Positions 38,701 through 42,500 of a DNA stretch of 42,500 nucleotides are shown here, piece by piece. Position 1 is the stretch's first letter. Every line of letters starts with the position of its first letter. This DNA is from Glandiceps talaboti (lineage: Eukaryota > Hemichordata > Enteropneusta > Spengelidae). The position numbers and the translations under genes were made by a program. The notes under the pieces were generated by a model. That model searched no databases. It was not told the origin of the DNA and saw only the letters and a list, made by a program, of their open reading frames with translations. The stretch covers positions 19,551,447-19,593,946 of the forward strand of contig NC_135555.1 of assembly GCF_964340395.1 (NCBI RefSeq). Direction: 5' to 3'.

Positions 38701-39605
38701 GTGCTTTGAAAGTACACATGAGAATCCATACAAATGAAAGACCATTTGTATGTAAGAAGTGTGGTCAATGTTTTACTCAAAAGGGTCATCTGAACAACCA
38801 CATGAGAATCCATACAAAGGAAAGGCCATTTGTATGTAAGGAGTGTGGTCAATGTTTTACTCAAAAGGGTCATCTGAAAAGCCACATGAGAATCCATACA
38901 AATGAAAGACCATTTGTATGTAAGGAGTGTGATAAATGTTTTGTTCATAGTGTTAATTTGAAAGTACACATGAGACGTCATACAAATGAACGACCATTTG
39001 TATGTAAGGAGTGTGGTAAACGTTTTATTCACAGTGGTGCTTTGAAAGTACACATGAGAATCCATACAAATGAAAGACCATTTGTATGTAAGGAGTGTGG
39101 TCAAAGTTTTGCTCAAAGTAGTCATCTGAACAGCCACATGAGAATCCATATAAATGAAAGACCATTTGTATGTAAGGAGTGTGATAAATGTTTTGTTCAG
39201 AGTAGTCATTTGAAAGTACACATGAGATACCATACAAATGAAAGACCATTTGTATGTAAGGAGTGTGGTAAACGTTTTATTCACAGTGGTGCTTTGAAAG
39301 ATCACATGAGAATCCATACAAATGAAAGACCATTTGTATGTAAGGAGTGTGGTCAAAGTTTTGCTCAAAGTAGTCATCTGAAAAGCCACATGAGAATCCA
39401 TACAAATGAAAGACCATTTGTATGTAAGGAGTGTGATAAATGTTTTGTTCAGAGTAGTAATTTGAAAGTACACATGAGACGCCATACAACTGAACGACCA
39501 TTTATATGTAAGGAGTGTGGTAAACGTTTTACTGAAAGTAGTGATTTGAAAGTACACATGAGAATCCATACAAATAAAAGACCATTTGTATGTAAGGAGT
39601 GTTGA
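35718..39605 (+). CDS. Zinc-finger copy D: 14-finger C2H2 protein ending at the shared TGA (2 coding exons)
   Basis: Exons 35718-35820 and 38128-39605 join in phase 1 to 526 residues. The small exon differs from A and C by Arg10Leu. Linker and first finger are identical to copy C. Fourteen complete fingers start at residue 131, with a three-finger period in 7-14: DKCFV type, GKRFIHSGALK type, GQSFAQSSHLKSH type, repeated. Helix positions -1,2,3,6 include QGHR, QGDV, QGHN, QGHS, HVNV, QSHS, HGAD and ESDV. It ends CKEC-TGA at 39603-39605, at the same site as A and C. Expected to be a nuclear DNA-binding protein; its finger series differs from C after finger 1, so the target is probably different. 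Confidence 0.82.
36145..36705 (+). repeat. Old relic of the tandem-repeat element family (copy D intron)
   Basis: Counterpart of 19195-19745 and 26145-26695; the AGCAAC units are diverged. Confidence 0.55.
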
Positions 39606-39749
39606 CAAAGTTTTACTCAAAGTGGTGCTTTGAAAGGTCACATGAGAATCCACACAAATGAAAGATCGTTTGTATGTAAGGAATGTGGTAAAGGTTTTCA
39701 CCAAGTAACTAATCTAAATGCTCACATACATGAGACACCATACAAATGA
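39606..39749 (+). pseudogene. Broken finger coding beyond the TGA of copy D
   Basis: One and a half fingers continue in frame, but a 4-bp ACAT insertion in GCTCACATACATGAG shifts the last finger, so the frame ends HETPYK-TGA instead of HTDDK. One finger present in A and C after the TGA is also missing. This looks like relaxed selection downstream of the stop. Confidence 0.8.
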
Positions 39750-39824
39750 TAAATAATATTTGTATTATGAAGTAAACATTTTAATGAAATTTCTAATATG
39801 AAATTACACATGAGAATTCATACA

Positions 39825-39830
39825 AATAAA
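39825..39830 (+). terminator. Candidate polyadenylation signal, copy D
   Basis: AATAAA in the motif TACAAATAAAAAA; as in A, the nearer AATAAA of B and C is absent. Confidence 0.5.
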
Positions 39831-40010
39831 AAAAAACATTCATATGTAATACCCAGTTGGCCAGAGTTTAGCTTACCAGACATCATGATTATACTGTAAA
39901 AGGTTGTCCATATTTTTCATAATCTATGTACCCCATGAAATGATATCTGGGTGGATGTGGATACCTTGTAGGAAATGTGCATGAAACTATCAAGAGCCAG
40001 ATTTTTTATT

Positions 40011-40055
40011 AGCACAACTGAACTGAGGTTTAGTAGTGCTATATGGATCACCCAC

Positions 40056-40114
<59 letters not shown>

Positions 40115-41463
40115 CAACTTAAAGTCAAAACCGCTGAACCGATTGCCATGATATTTGATGGGTCCATTACCTTGGGTGTCTAGTTGTGAAATTGTTCAAA
40201 TCAAAATGATCTTAACACCAGTTTGTGAGTTGGGTCAAAATATGTGATTTTTGGTCAAAAACCTTAAACTCAAACACTATGGGTTGAAATTTGGGTGAAA
40301 CGGTTTTGAGGGTGTTTTTACTAAGAATTGTTCATGATATGATGGTCCCATCAGTGATATGCAAATTAGGGCTACAAATGTGCCTTTTTGGTCAAAAATC
40401 TATAATTCAAAAAGTACTTGGTCAATGAGTCTGAAACTTAGTGAGATATTTCTGAAAGAGTTATTCTGCAGATTTTCTTCAAAACATGTTGACAAAATTG
40501 GCTCAAGCAACTATGACCACACCCTTAGCAACAACCAAATGGCAGTATATTTTGTTTAATTAACAACATCTTCTGGTTGGCAAGTGAGAAAACATTTTGA
40601 AAAATGTATGCAAATATCTCTAGCAACCATGACCACGCCCATAGTAACAGCCAAACGGTAGTGTATTTCACAAAGATAACAGGGATTAATAGACAATGGA
40701 GTAAAAATTCAAAAATGTATGTAAATTTGCCTAGCAACAAGACCACGCCCATAGCAACAGCCAACTGATCACATATATTGCGACGGTAACAACAGAAATT
40801 GAAAGACATGAATAAACATTCAAAAATGTTATGCAAATGTGCCTAGCAACAAGACCACGCCCATAGCAACAACCAAATAATCACATATTGCGGTGATAAC
40901 AGGGATTAATAGACAATTGAATAAACATTAAAAATGTACGTAAATTTGCCTAGCAACTTGATCACGCCCATAGCAACAACCAAATAATCACGTATATCGT
41001 AAAGATAAACAGGAATTGAAGATAAATGACTAAATATTTAAAAATGTATGCAAATGTGCCTAGCAACAAGACCACGCCCATAGCAACAGCCAAATGATCA
41101 CACATATTGCAAAGATAACAGGGATTAATAGACAATCAAATAAATATTCAAAAAATGTATGTAAAGTTGCCTAGCAACAAGACCACGCCCATAGCAACAG
41201 CCAAATGATCACGTATATTGCAAAAATAATATCAGGAATTCATACACAGGTGAACAAAAACATTCAAAAATATATGCAAATATATCTAGCAACATGATCA
41301 CGTCCATAGCAACATCCAAATGATCGCGTATATCGCAAAGATAAGAACATGGTTGGATAGGCAACTGGATTCAGCAAATGAACACCTATTGTTAGCATGA
41401 AATAGCATATGGATAAACATTTTTAAAAACTGTACAGTTATTCTACAACGCCATTTGCGGTAT
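40011..41463 (+). mobile_element. Hairpin/TG/110-bp-tandem element downstream of copy D
   Basis: At the same site as 12042-13550 and nearly identical in the 110-bp array (about 40605-41350). It begins with the AGCACAACTG hairpin and has (TG)n at 40059-40111. D keeps a segment at about 40220-40300 that A has lost, and lacks about 110 bp that A keeps (about 12345-12500), so each has private deletions between internal repeats. Confidence 0.75.
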
Positions 41464-41537
41464 TTTTTGGACTATTTTAAAATGATAATTTTGATATTTT
41501 AGACCTAGCATGGTAAGGTGTCTGCTTACTAAACATG

Positions 41538-41601
41538 ATTATAATATAATATAATATATAATATAATATATTGTAATATAATATAATATAATATAATATA
41601 A
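41538..41601. repeat. (ATAAT)n tract, unit D
   Basis: Shares the ATATATTGTAATATA interruption with unit A. Confidence 0.9.
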
Positions 41602-41733
41602 AATCTGATAAATGTCATAGTTTGAAAATCTATTTCAGAAGGTAGAATAGAGATCAAGGAACATAAAAATACCCAATATTGAAATGAAAACTTTAAATTT
41701 AGGTGTAAAATCCCAAATTACAAGAACATCTCG

Positions 41734-42008
41734 TGTCAAGTCAAGTACTTTACTTCTAAGTGACTGTCAGTCAGTGTATTAGTACATATATTAGCAAACC
41801 CTTGTAAAACGATGGGTAGTTGACTGTCTCCGAACAAATGCACAGGCGTCATGACTAAGATTGAATCTGCTCTTTGGAACATTTGTGGGGACTGGCCCGA
41901 GTCTATATATGAACACTGCCTTTTTTCATGGAGGCAAGTAATCATTTTTTGACATAAATGTACACAATAGTAGAAAGCTATTATAGCAATCAAAATATGT
42001 TTGACCAA
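41734..42008 (-). mobile_element. Minus-strand repeat fragment with TTGAC tail, unit D
   Basis: Counterpart of 13825-14095, open over about 90 minus-strand codons and ending at GTCAAGTCAAG. A TATA insertion near 41905 adds a codon-scale length change. Confidence 0.35.
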
Positions 42009-42500
42009 AAAAGATTGTATTCTTGGTTATAAGTTTAATGATAAAAGCATGAAAACCGCCTGCTAAGCTATCTTATTTTTCTCTGTAAACACTTTATCAA
42101 AGGCTGCAGATTTAAAAATGCAGATTCCCAATTTCATCCATGTTTTCGCTTTAATTTATGTTTATTATATAAAGTATAGACAAGTACAAATTTAGAATGT
42201 TAGGAAAATACATATATGTTTATATACAAATGGAATCTTTTTCATGCCTATTTTACTGGATTTGTGTGACTGAGAGGTGTATTTTCTTTCTTTCTTTTTA
42301 CTTTCTATTGTATTTCATCTGTTGTATGTTTTCCATTCTTTTCCGTAATAAAGTTTAAATTACTTTCCAAAATACAACTTTATAAATTACAGTGTTGCGA
42401 TTGCTCAATGTATAAACACCACGGGATCCCGCATCCAATGTCTCCTTCTGTTTACTGATTAGAACACTATGTGATAACGATCAAATAGAACTGTGTGACC
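42009..42500. other. Unit D 3' flank running off the window
   Basis: Matches 14100-14570, 23366-23830 and 31000-31450. No gene. It implies that unit D is complete to at least this point and that more of the cluster may follow. Confidence 0.6.

Overview
This is eukaryotic (animal) nuclear DNA. Coding sequence is split by GT-AG introns. There are many microsatellites and interspersed repeats, the base composition is AT-rich, and nothing bacterial is visible. One gene encodes a CUB plus LDL-receptor-A membrane protein, and the rest is a tandem C2H2 zinc-finger cluster. That fits a marine invertebrate, but the phylum cannot be fixed from sequence reading alone.

Layout. (1) 1-4159: on the minus strand, a four-exon gene for a 355-residue type I membrane protein (signal peptide, CUB, LDLa, transmembrane helix, Cys-rich tail); all three introns are phase 1. 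(2) 4160-6190: intergenic. (3) About 5820-42500: four direct copies (A-D) of one gene unit on the plus strand. Each has a promoter with a conserved TGCGCATGTGCG box, a 5'UTR exon, a 34-codon coding exon, an intron of 2.3-3.5 kb, a large zinc-finger exon, AATAAA signals, an (ATAAT)n tract and a minus-strand repeat fragment ending in a GTCAAGTCAAG tail. Copy starts (ATG) are 6781, 18761, 25706 and 35718.

Copy B is the only intact one: 490 residues and 13 fingers up to the native C-terminus. A, C and D share a TGA at one homologous position in the array. In C the frame stays open past it to the native end; in D it soon breaks through a 4-bp insertion; A also has an earlier TGA and a 41-bp hairpin insertion. 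The fingers use an unusual HTNERPFVC linker and differ mainly at DNA-contact positions. The N-terminal region encoded by the small exon and the start of the finger exon matches no KRAB, SCAN, ZAD or BTB pattern I know, and faintly recalls the first half of a CARD/death-fold domain.

Between copies lie long repeated blocks: 14665-17640 matches 32150-34590, with private insertions. They hold G/C-rich ~200-235 bp tandem repeats and long TA and CATA arrays. A transposable-element family with a terminal hairpin, a TG microsatellite and ~110-bp internal tandem repeats is present as an old relic in every intron, as a younger copy in the A intron, and downstream of A and D but not B or C. A 205-bp palindromic MITE with 8-bp target duplication sits only in copy C. 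Presence/absence patterns show the copies are mosaics of repeated duplication and exchange. The cluster probably continues past the right edge.
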